A DNA stretch of 64,000 bases, taken from the NCBI RefSeq assembly GCF_900142095.1, contig NZ_FQZP01000008.1, positions 23,195-87,194 on the forward strand, written 5' to 3'. Below, in pieces: positions 36,149 through 45,152 of this stretch. Source of the stretch: Thermoclostridium caenicola. Its GTDB lineage: Bacteria; Bacillota; Clostridia; DSM-8532. Both the position numbers and the translations under genes were made by a program. The notes below the pieces were generated by a model, which worked only from the letters and a program-made list of their open reading frames with translations, searched no databases and was not told the origin of the DNA. Every line of letters starts with the position of its first letter. Position 1 is the stretch's first letter.

Positions 36149-36298
36149 AAAAATAAAAGAGCCAGGACAAACCAATGCCATGGCTCTACTACGCCCTATA
36201 AAACCTATGGCAGCCCGACTGTCATGGCCAAAACGGCTTTAGACTCGTAGCTTTGCGTCCCTGCCTTTCGGCAGGTTTGCCCTTGTACATGAGGTATA
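36149..36298 (-). ncRNA. c-di-GMP-I (GEMM) riboswitch with terminator, copy 2
   Basis: On the minus strand the aptamer (about 36203-36298) reads GGGCAAACC, a TGCC-GAAA-GGCA hairpin, GGGACGCAAAGC, GTCTAAAGCC, and TCGGGCTGCC. These match the conserved parts of class I c-di-GMP aptamers. A P1 stem forms from ACCTCATG with CATAGGT. The ligand-contacting G is present. It is followed by a GAGCCA/TGGCTC stem and TTTTATTTTT (about 36149-36186), a terminator, 40 bases before the HD-GYP start. Long blocks are identical to copy 1 at 32.6 kb. Confidence 0.9.
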
Positions 36299-36523
36299 CA
36301 ATATTCAACTATCGACACAAATCGATGTAATTTTATCCAATCGGTTCGGAAATGTCAATACATTAATTTCAGATTTTTCTAGTTTTATGGCCTGTATTCC
36401 ACAAATGGTGCTGATAATAAGAATCTGCCCCATGAATAAGTTCCGTGGCTCACCGGGACAGGTCGGCCAAATGGTATTTCACAGCCGGAGAATGGTTATA
36501 CTGCAAAACAGGTGATGGGGAAA

Positions 36524-38098
36524 ATGTTTGGAAGGATCAGGAACAAAAGCAAATCGGGGAGAAATAACAGCGAGGAAATTGTGCAAACCGGTTCTTACGG
36601 CCCGATACCGCCGTCTGCAGATGCCGTGAAAGCCAGCCTGAATGAAATTTTCTCCAACTGCTGCGATTTCATCCTGCGGGAAATCGCATGCGGAAAAAAC
36701 GGGGCAATCCGGATCCTGGTGGCCTATATCGACGGCTTTGTCAGCAAGAATGAACTGAATCAGGATGTGGTCCGCCCGATCCTGGATTTTCTGGCAAACG
36801 AAGAATCTCCCGGAGGCAGTAGCATCTACAACCGGCTGACGGATTGCATTGTGGTCAACAATGATATCCATGAAGCCGCAGATATGCACCAGGCGGTGGA
36901 TGGCATCATATCCGGCGAAGCCGTACTCTTTATTGACGGTGAAACCAGGGCCCTGGTGGTTGGCGTCAAGGCGCCGCAGGGACGGCAGGTGCAGGAACCG
37001 GATACCGAGACCTCCATCAGGGGTGCCAGGGAAGGTTTCGTTGAGAACCTGCTTACCAATACGGCGCTTATCCGGAAGCGGATCAAGAATCCGAACCTTA
37101 AGCTGGAGATGATGCACCTTGGCGACAGGACAAAGACAAATGTCTGTATCTGTTATATCAAAGGGCTTGCCAACGAGGCAATCGTCAGGGAGGTGCGGGA
37201 AAGGCTCAAGAAAATAAAAACCGATGCCGTGCTGGACAGCGGCATCATCGAACAGTACATTTCCGATAACCGCCTGTCCCTCTTTCCTACGGTGGGAAGC
37301 AGCGAAAAATGTGACAAGCTGGCCGGAAAGCTTCTGGAAGGGCGCGTGGCCATTTTCTGCGACGGTTCACCCCATGTCCTGACCGTTCCATACCTGTTCG
37401 TGGAATCCATACAGGCCACGGATGACTATTTTGATCATGCCTTTTTCGCAACCTTTATGCGCCTGCTGCGCGTGATAGCCCTGACGACATCGACGCTCCT
37501 TCCCGCCATGTATGTGGCGCTGGTCGTATACCATCATACGGTCATCCCTTTTAAGCTCCTGTTGACCCTTGCCGCCTCCCAGCAGGGAATCCCGTTTTCT
37601 CCTTTTGTTGAAGCCATGTTAATGATAGTGGCCTTTGAGCTTTTGCGTGAGGCGGGTGTCCGCATGCCAAAGCCCATCGGTCAGGCACTGAGCATCGTGG
37701 GCGCCATCGTGCTGGGCGAGGCTTCGGTAGCGGCGGGCATCGCCAGCAACCTGATGGTGATCGTGGTGGCCATTACGGCTGTTTGCAGCTTTATCGTGCC
37801 CCCGCTGCTCCGGGCATCCATGCTGCTGCGCTTTATGTTCCTGATTGCAGCCAACTTTCTGGGGATCCTGGGCATTGCCTTTGTGGCTGTGGCCGTCTTT
37901 GTGCATCTCTGCAAGATGAGGTCCTTTGGTGTTCCCTATATGGCGCCTTTTGCACCGCTGACGGTAAATGATTTGAAAGACGCGTTCATCGTGGTTCCCA
38001 TCTGGGCCATGATAACACGGCCCAAGATCCTTCGTCAGCAGGAAAACGTAAGGGGCGCGAAGGGCTCTCAGCGCCAGGAGGTGAACATACAGCAATGA
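36524..38098 (+). CDS. gerKA: Spore germinant receptor subunit A
   Basis: A 524-aa GerA-family protein in the inner spore membrane. The hydrophilic N-terminal half (to ~residue 290) has the family motifs ILVAYIDGFVSKNELNQDVV, DRTKTNVCICYIKGLAN and FPTVGSSEKCDKLAGKLLEG. About five helices follow, including LLPAMYVALVVYHHTVIPFK and the conserved GQALSIVGAIVLGEASVAAG. I use ATG 36524, seven bases after AGGTGAT. The stop overlaps the start of the C subunit gene (ATGA). It works with the B and C subunits downstream to sense germinants, likely under sigma-G control, though I did not identify the promoter. Confidence 0.93.
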   Translation: MFGRIRNKSKSGRNNSEEIVQTGSYGPIPPSADAVKASLNEIFSNCCDFILREIACGKNGAIRILVAYIDGFVSKNELNQDVVRPILDFLANEESPGGSSIYNRLTDCIVVNNDIHEAADMHQAVDGIISGEAVLFIDGETRALVVGVKAPQGRQVQEPDTETSIRGAREGFVENLLTNTALIRKRIKNPNLKLEMMHLGDRTKTNVCICYIKGLANEAIVREVRERLKKIKTDAVLDSGIIEQYISDNRLSLFPTVGSSEKCDKLAGKLLEGRVAIFCDGSPHVLTVPYLFVESIQATDDYFDHAFFATFMRLLRVIALTTSTLLPAMYVALVVYHHTVIPFKLLLTLAASQQGIPFSPFVEAMLMIVAFELLREAGVRMPKPIGQALSIVGAIVLGEASVAAGIASNLMVIVVAITAVCSFIVPPLLRASMLLRFMFLIAANFLGILGIAFVAVAVFVHLCKMRSFGVPYMAPFAPLTVNDLKDAFIVVPIWAMITRPKILRQQENVRGAKGSQRQEVNIQQ

Positions 38099-39276
38099 CG
38101 GCAGGATGGCGAAAAAAAGCAAAAGGTATGGTTTTACTGGCTTTTCTTCTTGCATGTCTTTTGCTTTTGTCCGGGTGCTGGAATTATAAGGAGCTGACGG
38201 ATATCAATGTAGTGGTGGGCGTTGGGCTGGACAGGACGGAAGAGGGCAAGGTCCTTTTGACGGTACAGGTGGCGGAACCGGGATCGATTCAGTCCACTTC
38301 CGGCCACGGGAGCGGCGGAGAGGGACCAACAAAACCTGTGTTTGTCGTATCCCACGAAGGAGAAACCATATTTGGAGCCATAAGGGAAATGCTGGCCACC
38401 GTTGACAAGAAACTGTTTTTCAGCACAGTGCAGGTGCTTATCCTCAGCGAAAGGCTTGCGCGGGAGAGCCTGGAGGAGAGCCTGGACTTCTTTCAGAGGG
38501 ATCATGAAGTGGATTATCTGATGAATGTCCTTGTGGCAAAGGACGTGTCCCCTGCTGAAATCCTTGCAATGGAAAGCGATATGGATACCATCCCCGCCGT
38601 GTATATCAGTGAAACAGTGGAGAATACCTCTTATCGCGGGACGGGAAAGAAAACCATGCTGATCGATGTCATCAAGGACATGGATTGCAAAGGCAAGCAG
38701 CCGGTCATCGGACAGATCACAAAAGCGGGCGAAAACATGGTCAGGACGGAAGGTCTTGCTGTTTTTAAGGAAGGCAAGCTGGTGGGCTGGCTGGATCCCT
38801 ACGAAACCAGGGGGTACCAGTTTGCCATGAACGACATCGGCAGCGCCATCGTGAATATTCCTGCGGAAGAAGGAAAAATGTCCATGGAAGTTTTCAGGTC
38901 AAAAGCGAAGATCGGTGTTGAATTTGAAGACGGGGAGCCGGCCTGCCTCATGGTCAAAGTGAGGCTTGAGGCCAATGTGGGAGGCCACGAAGGCAAAGGG
39001 AAACTGGACGCGCCTGAGAAGATATCGGCACTGGAAGAAATCCTGGAAGAAACTATCAGGAAAGAGATCGCGATGGCGCTGGAAAAAGCACAGGACGAAT
39101 ATTCCAGCGATATTTTCGGTTTCGGTATGGAGGTACACAAATACCACCCACAGTACTGGAAGAAGGCGCAAGATGAATGGGATCGGATTTTCAGCCGACT
39201 GCCTGCGGATATTCAGGTGGATGCAAAAATAAGGCGAACGGGTATCATCATTAATCCCGTTATTAAGGAACATTAA
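38095..39276 (+). CDS. gerKC: Spore germinant receptor subunit C lipoprotein
   Basis: A 393-aa GerC-family lipoprotein with a signal peptide and lipobox LLSGC (Cys28), followed by the typical WNYKELTDINVVVGVGLDR. Further family motifs are KKLFFSTVQVLILSERLARE and GLAVFKEGKLVGWLDPYETR. The C-terminal helical domain ends IRRTGIIINPV. It is anchored on the outer face of the inner spore membrane and is needed for receptor function. It overlaps the A subunit gene by four bases. Confidence 0.93.
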   Translation: MTAGWRKKAKGMVLLAFLLACLLLLSGCWNYKELTDINVVVGVGLDRTEEGKVLLTVQVAEPGSIQSTSGHGSGGEGPTKPVFVVSHEGETIFGAIREMLATVDKKLFFSTVQVLILSERLARESLEESLDFFQRDHEVDYLMNVLVAKDVSPAEILAMESDMDTIPAVYISETVENTSYRGTGKKTMLIDVIKDMDCKGKQPVIGQITKAGENMVRTEGLAVFKEGKLVGWLDPYETRGYQFAMNDIGSAIVNIPAEEGKMSMEVFRSKAKIGVEFEDGEPACLMVKVRLEANVGGHEGKGKLDAPEKISALEEILEETIRKEIAMALEKAQDEYSSDIFGFGMEVHKYHPQYWKKAQDEWDRIFSRLPADIQVDAKIRRTGIIINPVIKEH

Positions 39277-39290
39277 GGAAGCATATTGGT

Positions 39291-39506
39291 ATGGTCATCG
39301 TTATCATTGTGGTGTTTCTCATCATCATTGCCTATGATGTGCAGGGTTTCATACGGAAAAAGGAGCGGGCAAGCGCGGTTATTATCTATCTTGTCCTGAT
39401 GGGGATCAGCCTGGTTGTCAGCGTGCTCCTGGCATCAGGGAAAAGACCGTCCAGCCCGGCCCAATGGATAGAAGCGGCGCTGAAGATGGTTGGGGTTGTG
39501 AAGTGA
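39291..39506 (+). CDS. Small membrane protein of the ger operon
   Basis: A 71-aa protein with two hydrophobic helices (about residues 2-16 and 27-47) separated by a basic loop (FIRKKERAS). It is placed between gerC and gerB, 14 bases after the former, and its stop shares one base with the start of gerB (TGATG). Similar small two-helix proteins occur in other germination operons and may modulate the receptor. Sequence alone does not give a function. Confidence 0.7.
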   Translation: MVIVIIVVFLIIIAYDVQGFIRKKERASAVIIYLVLMGISLVVSVLLASGKRPSSPAQWIEAALKMVGVVK

Positions 39507-40624
39507 TGGAAAAAACGCAGATATCAGGCATCCAGCTGTATCTGATATTATTGGGATTTCTTTTCGGCAGTTCTGTCATATTGACTCCCGCGTTAGGGGC
39601 GGGAAGGGACGCCTGGTTGGCCATGATCCTCGCCGGAGTTGCCGGGATTTTGCTGATGTGGGTTTATACAACCATAGCCTTGCTGAACCCGTCCAAAACG
39701 CTTGTGGAGATCTTGCGGGACAAGTTGGGCAAAGTCATTGGAACCATTCTTTCGGTTCTGTACATCTGGTATTTTGTTCACCTGGCCGCTCTGGTGTTCA
39801 GAAATTTCGGCGAGTTCATCTGCACGACGACCTTACCGGAAACCCCTGTTGCTGTGGTGATGGGGCTTTTTGCACTTGTGCTGCTGTATGTGGTCAACAG
39901 CGGCATAGAGGTTCTGGGAAGGCTGAGCGAACTTTTTGTGCTCATCCTGCCTACAGTGGTTTTAATTATCAGCATCGCACTCATTACGGAACACGATTTC
40001 ACCGCATTCCTTCCCGTCCTGGAAGACGGTATGGCGCCTGTTATCCAGGCGGCCTTTGTCAACCTGACCTTCCCTTTTGGGGAAGCGGTGGCGTTCCTGA
40101 TGGTTTTTCCGCACCTGAACAGGATGGATAACCTCAAGAAGGTTGTGATTTCTTCGACGGCGACCTCGTCGGCACTGGCTATTTTTGTATTTGCAAGGGA
40201 TTTGATTGCCCTGGGCAGCGATTTGATAGCTCGGGCCACATTCATTCCCCACCTGACATCCCTGCTGATACCGGAGTTTAATGTGGTACCCCTTGTGGAT
40301 ATCAACCTGCTTGTCGGCGGGGGAGTCAAGATATCGGTATGCATATACGCGGCTGCAAAGGGGTTAAGTCAGGTTACGGGGACCCATGATTACAGAAGCT
40401 TTTCGCGGGCCGTCATCACTTTTTGTGTGGTGCTTTCGGTATGGGTCTATGAAAACCTGATTGAAATGTTCGCCTGGGCCGAGAAGTTGTGGCCGTACTA
40501 CTCCATTCCCTTCCAGTTTGTCATACCCCTGCTGCTGCTTTTGCTGTCCTTAAGGGGAAAAAATAAGCCTTCACAGCCAAACACGGAAAACACTGAAACA
40601 GAAAGCTGTACGTCGGATGCTTAA
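39506..40624 (+). CDS. gerKB: Spore germinant receptor subunit B (first copy)
   Basis: A 372-aa polytopic transporter-like protein of the GerAB/APC superfamily with about ten helices. The N-terminal ISGIQLYLILLGFLFGSSV and the interior GRDAWLAMILAG and SGIEVLGRLSEL are family features. It is thought to bind the germinant in the membrane. The start is ATG 39506, overlapping the previous stop by one base. It is followed by a second B gene with roughly two-thirds identical residues. Confidence 0.92.
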   Translation: MEKTQISGIQLYLILLGFLFGSSVILTPALGAGRDAWLAMILAGVAGILLMWVYTTIALLNPSKTLVEILRDKLGKVIGTILSVLYIWYFVHLAALVFRNFGEFICTTTLPETPVAVVMGLFALVLLYVVNSGIEVLGRLSELFVLILPTVVLIISIALITEHDFTAFLPVLEDGMAPVIQAAFVNLTFPFGEAVAFLMVFPHLNRMDNLKKVVISSTATSSALAIFVFARDLIALGSDLIARATFIPHLTSLLIPEFNVVPLVDINLLVGGGVKISVCIYAAAKGLSQVTGTHDYRSFSRAVITFCVVLSVWVYENLIEMFAWAEKLWPYYSIPFQFVIPLLLLLLSLRGKNKPSQPNTENTETESCTSDA

Positions 40625-40746
40625 CCTGCTGCCGTTAAAGTAATGGGCCCTAAGCGGTGGCATATGCATGCAGCTTGAGGGATTTGCGGTATACCAGGAC
40701 ATGGGAAGGGCAGAAGACGCTTTCAGGATGATTGGAGTTGTTGATG

Positions 40747-41868
40747 ATGGAGAAGACACAGATATCGTGGATACAGCTGTTTCTGCTGTTGTCGGGCTTC
40801 CATATCGGAAGCACCGTGTTATTGTCTCCTTCGGCAGGGGCAGGCAGGGATGCCTGGCTGGCCATGATTCTCGGGGGGGCCGGCGGGACCCTGCTGATGT
40901 GGTCATATGCCGTCCTGTCTATGCTGAACCCGTCGAAGACCCTGGTGGAGATTTTGCGGGACAGGCTGGGAAAGATCGCCGGAACCATCCTTTCGTTTCT
41001 GTATGTATGGTATTTCATCCATCTGGCTTCCCTGGTTTTCAGGGATTTCGGCGAGTTCCTCTGCACCACCACTTATCTGGAAACGCCCATGGTCGTGGTC
41101 ATCGGGCTTTTTGCGGTTGTTCTCCTTTATACGGTCAACAGCGGTATAGAAGTTTTGGGACGGCTGAGTGAACTGCTGGTACCCGTGATTCCTGTTGCCA
41201 TTTCCATCATCAGCTTTTCCCTCTTCACGATAAATGATTTCACCGCAGTCCTTCCCATCCTTGAAAACGGCCTGATGCCTGTACTCAAGGGAGCTTTTGG
41301 CGCGATAACCTTCCCATACGGGGAAACGGTTGCCTTCCTGATGCTTTTTCCGCATCTGAACAGGAAGGATAAGCTGAAAAAAACAGTCGTTATATCGGCG
41401 GTATTATCGACGCTGTTGGGACTTCTTGTGTTTTTCAGGGATCTGTTCGTCATTGGAGGGGATTTGATAGGCCGCTCCACGTTTATTCCCCACCTGACTT
41501 CCCTGCTGATACCCGAGTTTAATGTGGAACCCCTCCTGGATATCAATCTTCTGATTGGCGGCGGCATCAAGATCTCGGTATGCGTATACGCAGCTGCAAA
41601 GGCATTGTGCCAGATCACGGGCGTCCAGGACTACAGGGGTTTCACCAGGGCTGTCCTCACATTTGCCGTAGTGCTTGCCATATGGGCCTATGACAGTGTG
41701 CTTGAGCTGTTCGCCTGGACGCAAAAGGTGTACGGGTTTTATGTTATTCCCTTCCAGGTGCTCATACCGCTGTTGCTGCTTCTGCTTTCCCTGATCCGTA
41801 AGGGCAAGCCGCAGGGGGAAGTACCTGACAAAGAAGGCAATAATAATGCAGAAGCTGTTAATGCATGA
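40747..41868 (+). CDS. Spore germinant receptor subunit B (tandem second copy)
   Basis: A 373-aa paralogue of the preceding protein, beginning MEKTQISWIQLFLLLSGF and sharing long blocks such as GRDAWLAMIL and FIPHLTSLLIPEFNV. Differences concentrate in helices that probably line the ligand site. The start could be ATG 40744 or ATG 40747; I take the one aligning with the first copy. The 122-bp gap between them carries no terminator, so both are probably expressed with the same A and C subunits, allowing receptors with two germinant specificities. Confidence 0.9.
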   Translation: MEKTQISWIQLFLLLSGFHIGSTVLLSPSAGAGRDAWLAMILGGAGGTLLMWSYAVLSMLNPSKTLVEILRDRLGKIAGTILSFLYVWYFIHLASLVFRDFGEFLCTTTYLETPMVVVIGLFAVVLLYTVNSGIEVLGRLSELLVPVIPVAISIISFSLFTINDFTAVLPILENGLMPVLKGAFGAITFPYGETVAFLMLFPHLNRKDKLKKTVVISAVLSTLLGLLVFFRDLFVIGGDLIGRSTFIPHLTSLLIPEFNVEPLLDINLLIGGGIKISVCVYAAAKALCQITGVQDYRGFTRAVLTFAVVLAIWAYDSVLELFAWTQKVYGFYVIPFQVLIPLLLLLLSLIRKGKPQGEVPDKEGNNNAEAVNA

Positions 41869-41885
41869 CATTAACAGCTTCCTTG

Positions 41886-41973
41886 TGGCGGAGGGTTAGG
41901 GATTCGAACCCTAGATACCTTGCGGTATACTGGTTTTCGAGACCAGCTCCTTAGACCACTCGGACAACCCTCC
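41886..41973 (-). tRNA. tRNA-Ser (anticodon CGA)
   Basis: On the minus strand: acceptor GGAGGGT pairs with ACCCTCC, discriminator G, and CCA is encoded. The anticodon arm is CTGGT-CTCGAAA-ACCAG with anticodon CGA, reading UCG. A long variable arm (TATACC-GCAA-GGTAT) marks a class II tRNA, and the T-arm loop reads TTCGAAT. Total 88 nt with CCA. Confidence 0.95.
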
Positions 41974-42139
41974 AGGTTATGGTCTTTTTTACCTCAGGAT
42001 ATCATTTGATGCGATTGGGCGGCAGAAGTTCCGCCTTTAGCTTCAAACTCCGGATATGGCTTTAATAATGCCGGGTTCCCGGCAAAATTGCTTCTTTATT
42101 ATAAGGCATTTGCGACGTTTCCGCAACTGGGGAAATTCT

Positions 42140-42361
42140 GAGATTGCTACGTCGTTTCTCTCCTCGCAATGACATAGGAGATATTGCCTGCAGGGTCTAT
42201 TTAAGGTGTCATCACAAACCAAGTGAAACGGAGCGTGGTAATCTCACCGCATCCGCAAAGCCGTACCCATGGTGTAAAGTGCAGCGCGGCAATCTTCTAT
42301 TCCCGCATGACATACCCTAATCTGTCATTGCGAGCACCGTTGATCGGTGCGCGGCAATCTC
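42140..42361 (+). repeat. Repeat cluster downstream of tadA
   Basis: One reverse-oriented copy (42140-42174) followed by three forward copies of decreasing quality and then one good one: 42207-42246, a partial at 42271-42296, and 42322-42361. The consensus ends are TGTCATTGCGAG and GCGGCAATCTC. Spacers between copies also share TCCCGCATGACATACCC-like sequence with the 4.7-kb cluster. No gene is visible between the tRNA and tadA besides these. Confidence 0.8.
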
Positions 42362-42369
42362 GCAAAAAA

Positions 42370-42813
42370 CTACCTCCTTGCCCTGAAAAACTCCGTGAGC
42401 AATTCTCTGCACTGGCTCTCCATGATGCCTTCATAAATCTCGGGAGTATGGTTGAAGGCCCGCATGCGCAACAGATCCACAACCGACCCCACCGCTCCGG
42501 CCTTCGGATCGGAAGCGCCGAAGTAGAGCCGCCGGATGCGCGCGTTGATGATGGCGCCTGCGCACATGGGGCAGGGCTCCAGCGTCACATAAAGGTCGCA
42601 GTCGTCCAGCCGCCATCGGCCAAGGATCCGGCAGGCTTCGTTGATGGCCAGGATCTCCGCATGGGCGGTAGCGTTTCCGGTAGTCTCCCTGAGGTTATGG
42701 GTGCGGCTGATGATAAGCCTGTCCTTTACGATGACGGCACCAACCGGGACCTCGCCCTTTTCTGCGGCCTTTCTGGCCTCCTGGATGGCTATTTCCATGT
42801 AGGGGTTGATCAT
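42370..42813 (-). CDS. tadA: tRNA adenosine(34) deaminase
   Basis: Converts A34 to inosine in tRNA-Arg(ACG). The 147-aa zinc enzyme has the catalytic NATAHAEILAINEA motif and the zinc ligands in YVTLEPCPMCAGAIINARI, plus the C-terminal CRELLTEFFRARR. I use ATG 42813, six bases after GGGAGGG; the longer frame to 43083 runs through intergenic repeats. The gene is flanked on both sides by repeat clusters and the sporulation genes. Confidence 0.95.
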   Translation of the reverse strand: MINPYMEIAIQEARKAAEKGEVPVGAVIVKDRLIISRTHNLRETTGNATAHAEILAINEACRILGRWRLDDCDLYVTLEPCPMCAGAIINARIRRLYFGASDPKAGAVGSVVDLLRMRAFNHTPEIYEGIMESQCRELLTEFFRARR

Positions 42814-42865
42814 GGATTCCCTCCCTTTCCAACATCCAACTTCCAACAACTTACTTCCGATTTCT

Positions 42866-43043
42866 GAGATTGCTTCGTCGGCTATCGCCTCCTCGCAAGG
42901 ACAAGAAAGATACTGCCAGCATGATCGATTCCGGGGTGTCATTGCAAAAGGAGTGAAACGGAGCGTGGCAATCTCACTGTTCCCGCAAAGCCATGGCCTT
43001 GTTGTCAATGCGAGCGGAACGGAGTGTAGCGCGGCAATCTCAT
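42866..43043 (+). repeat. Repeat cluster between tadA and spoIID
   Basis: A reverse copy (42866-42903) and two forward copies (42937-42976, 43002-43043) of the TCATTGCGAG-type repeat, the forward pair 65 bases apart. They occupy most of the 290-bp divergent gap. Confidence 0.8.
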
Positions 43044-43102
43044 CCAGCACTATTATACAGTATTTCAGGTATGCCTCATCCATCTCCTACATAAACATTA
43101 GT

Positions 43103-44101
43103 ATGGTTAAGAAGGGGTTGCGTCTTAAAGCTGAAGACATTGTCCTCCTGATCCTTCCGCTGGCTCTTCTGCTGCTCTTCCTTATAAGGCCCAAGGCGCC
43201 GGACACTGAAAAGCATCCGGACCTGCCGGAAACCGAGCGCAGAGGGCCGGAGATCACGCTTACGGTTTACAATCCCGGCAAGAGCCTCATCACAGAGGAA
43301 AAGCTGGAGGATTACCTGGTGGGCGTAGTGGCTGCCGAAATGCCTCCGTCCTTTGAGCTGGAGGCCTTGAAAGCCCAGGCGGTGGCGGCGCGCACCTATG
43401 CTTTGGGAAGGGTGGAAGGCTACTACGGTTCCACCGAGAGCCATTTCGGGGCCGACATCTGCACCGATCCGGGCCACTGCCAGGCCTGGATCTCCAGGGA
43501 GCGCTTCCTTGAGGTATACGGCAGCGAGGAGGACTGGGATAAGATAGAGCAGGCGGTGGAGGAAACCCGGAATGTGGTTGTGACATACGGGGGTATTCTG
43601 ATCAACCCGCTTTACCATTCCAACAGCGGCGGTATTACCGAGGATGCCCAGGAGGTTTGGGCCATTTCCGAGAGCGTGCCCTACCTGCAAAGCGTCACAG
43701 GTCCCGATGAGAGCAGCTATCCGGACTATGAGAAAATTCAATTATATTCCTGGGATGAAATCGTGAAGAAAGTAAAAACTAGATATCCCCAGGCCAAATT
43801 TCCGGAGAAAGTCGATATGGCGATTGAGGCCTATACCGTCAGCGGGCGCGTGGACACCATCCGGATCGGGAGTGTCTCCATTCCGGGCACCGAATTCCGG
43901 GAACTGTTCGGCCTGCGCTCCACCAATATCAGCCTGAACTTTCCATCACCTGAATCTGTTGAAATCACAACGATTGGTTACGGCCACGGCGTGGGCATGA
44001 GCCAGTGCGGGGCCGACGCGCTGGCCAGGGAAGGTTACAGCTACGAGGACATTCTGAAACACTATTATTTGGGTGTGGAAGTGGAAGAAATCATGCAATA
44101 G
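43103..44101 (+). CDS. spoIID: Stage II sporulation protein D
   Basis: SpoIID is a membrane-anchored peptidoglycan lytic transglycosylase that drives engulfment with SpoIIM and SpoIIP. The 332-aa protein has one N-terminal helix (VLLILPLALLLLFLI). The SpoIID core follows: VAAEMPPSFELEALKAQAVA with the catalytic Glu, ARTYAL, SNSGGITEDAQEVWA, and GYGHGVGMSQCGADALA. ATG 43103 has no clear ribosome site. The next gene encodes its usual neighbour SpoIIQ. Probable sigma-E control is from family knowledge; I did not confirm the promoter. Confidence 0.93.
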   Translation: MVKKGLRLKAEDIVLLILPLALLLLFLIRPKAPDTEKHPDLPETERRGPEITLTVYNPGKSLITEEKLEDYLVGVVAAEMPPSFELEALKAQAVAARTYALGRVEGYYGSTESHFGADICTDPGHCQAWISRERFLEVYGSEEDWDKIEQAVEETRNVVVTYGGILINPLYHSNSGGITEDAQEVWAISESVPYLQSVTGPDESSYPDYEKIQLYSWDEIVKKVKTRYPQAKFPEKVDMAIEAYTVSGRVDTIRIGSVSIPGTEFRELFGLRSTNISLNFPSPESVEITTIGYGHGVGMSQCGADALAREGYSYEDILKHYYLGVEVEEIMQ

Positions 44102-44150
44102 AGTATAAATCCATCTCCACTGGCAATAATACATGGTGGAGGTGGATACT

Positions 44151-45080
44151 GTGAACAACAAGGGTAGTTTTAAGAACGAGGGGTCATTTGGCAAAAGGAT
44201 CGTGAGTTTTTTTAAGGAAAGCGGCTTTTATGTAGCCATTGTGGTGGGGCTTTGCGCTCTGGCCGCAGGGGCTGTTTTCTTTTCGACGAACCAGATACTT
44301 ACCGAGCCGGAGCCTGACCCGCAGCAGCAAAACCTGATTGACAATGGTCAAAACGAGTTTAGTCTGCTCGATGACTTTCCTGAGATACCGGAGTTTGATG
44401 AAAGCTCCATAAACGACAGCAATGGGGCTGAATATGCCGACGACGGTCCTGATGACAGCCTGATCGCACAGGAAAACACCAATCCGGGGGCGAATGAAAT
44501 AACCCTGGAAAATGAGCCGGCTGACAGCGGCGAACAGACAACGGTACAGGAGGGTTCTCCCGAACAGACCGTCGAGCAGGAAGAGGACAGCGCCCAAACC
44601 ACATCGGGAGGTATCATGGAAGACGGAACGGCGCCGGTGGACAACGTGGTGTTGGCAATCGTCAAACCCAATTTCACAGTGCCTGTTGAGGGCAAGATTC
44701 AAAACGGCTATTCCATGGACAAGCTGGTTTTCTCGCCCACTTTCAATGAATGGCGTACCCACAGCGGCGTAGACATTGCAGCTCCCCGGGGTGAAGTGGT
44801 TCGCGCCATCGGCAGCGGGGTCATCCATGAGATCAAGAACGATCCCAGGTATGGATTCACCATCGTGATCGACCATAAGAATGGCTATAAGTCCCTGTAT
44901 GCCAACCTGGCCAGCGACAGCACCATCACGGTAGGCAAGGAAGTCAAGATGGGGGAAGCCATCGGATCTGTGGGAGCGACTGCGATCTTTGAAAGCGCAG
45001 AGCCGACACATCTCCACTTTGAGCTGTACAAAGAGGACAAACTGGTAGACCCCGAAGCCTATATTGATTTTCCCAAATAG
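44151..45080 (+). CDS. spoIIQ: SpoIIQ-like M23 endopeptidase-fold protein
   Basis: A 309-aa forespore membrane protein: an N-terminal helix (residues ~20-45), a long acidic linker rich in Glu, Asn and Gln, and a C-terminal LytM/M23 domain (residues ~190-305). WRTHSGVDIAAPRGEVVRAI supplies HxxxD and HLHFELYKEDK supplies HxH, so the zinc ligands appear complete. B. subtilis SpoIIQ lacks one of these; many clostridial forms keep them. SpoIIQ binds SpoIIIAH across the septum. I use GTG 44151, just after GGAGGTGG. Confidence 0.88.
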   Translation: MNNKGSFKNEGSFGKRIVSFFKESGFYVAIVVGLCALAAGAVFFSTNQILTEPEPDPQQQNLIDNGQNEFSLLDDFPEIPEFDESSINDSNGAEYADDGPDDSLIAQENTNPGANEITLENEPADSGEQTTVQEGSPEQTVEQEEDSAQTTSGGIMEDGTAPVDNVVLAIVKPNFTVPVEGKIQNGYSMDKLVFSPTFNEWRTHSGVDIAAPRGEVVRAIGSGVIHEIKNDPRYGFTIVIDHKNGYKSLYANLASDSTITVGKEVKMGEAIGSVGATAIFESAEPTHLHFELYKEDKLVDPEAYIDFPK

Positions 45081-45113
45081 GGATAATGGTCTTTGACACA
45101 AACTCTGCCGGAA

Positions 45114-45140
45114 AGCCCGTCATGAAAGTGGCGGGTTTTT
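45114..45140. terminator. Bidirectional-type terminator between spoIIQ and the PfkB gene
   Basis: A stem containing CCCGTC/GGCGGG (about 45117-45135) followed by TTTTTCTTTT on the plus strand. The convergent genes end at 45080 and 45153. Confidence 0.7.
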
Positions 45141-45152
45141 CTTTTGCTTTCA

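Noticed and set aside
36109..36150. ATG start for the HD-GYP protein inside the riboswitch terminator tract
   Set aside because: The ATG lies by the terminator T-run without a ribosome site; TTG 36108 has AAAGGAGG at good spacing.
42207..43043. CRISPR array at the clustered repeats
   Set aside because: Repeats are imperfect, partly inverted and in both orientations, spacers are partly shared, and no cas genes are present.
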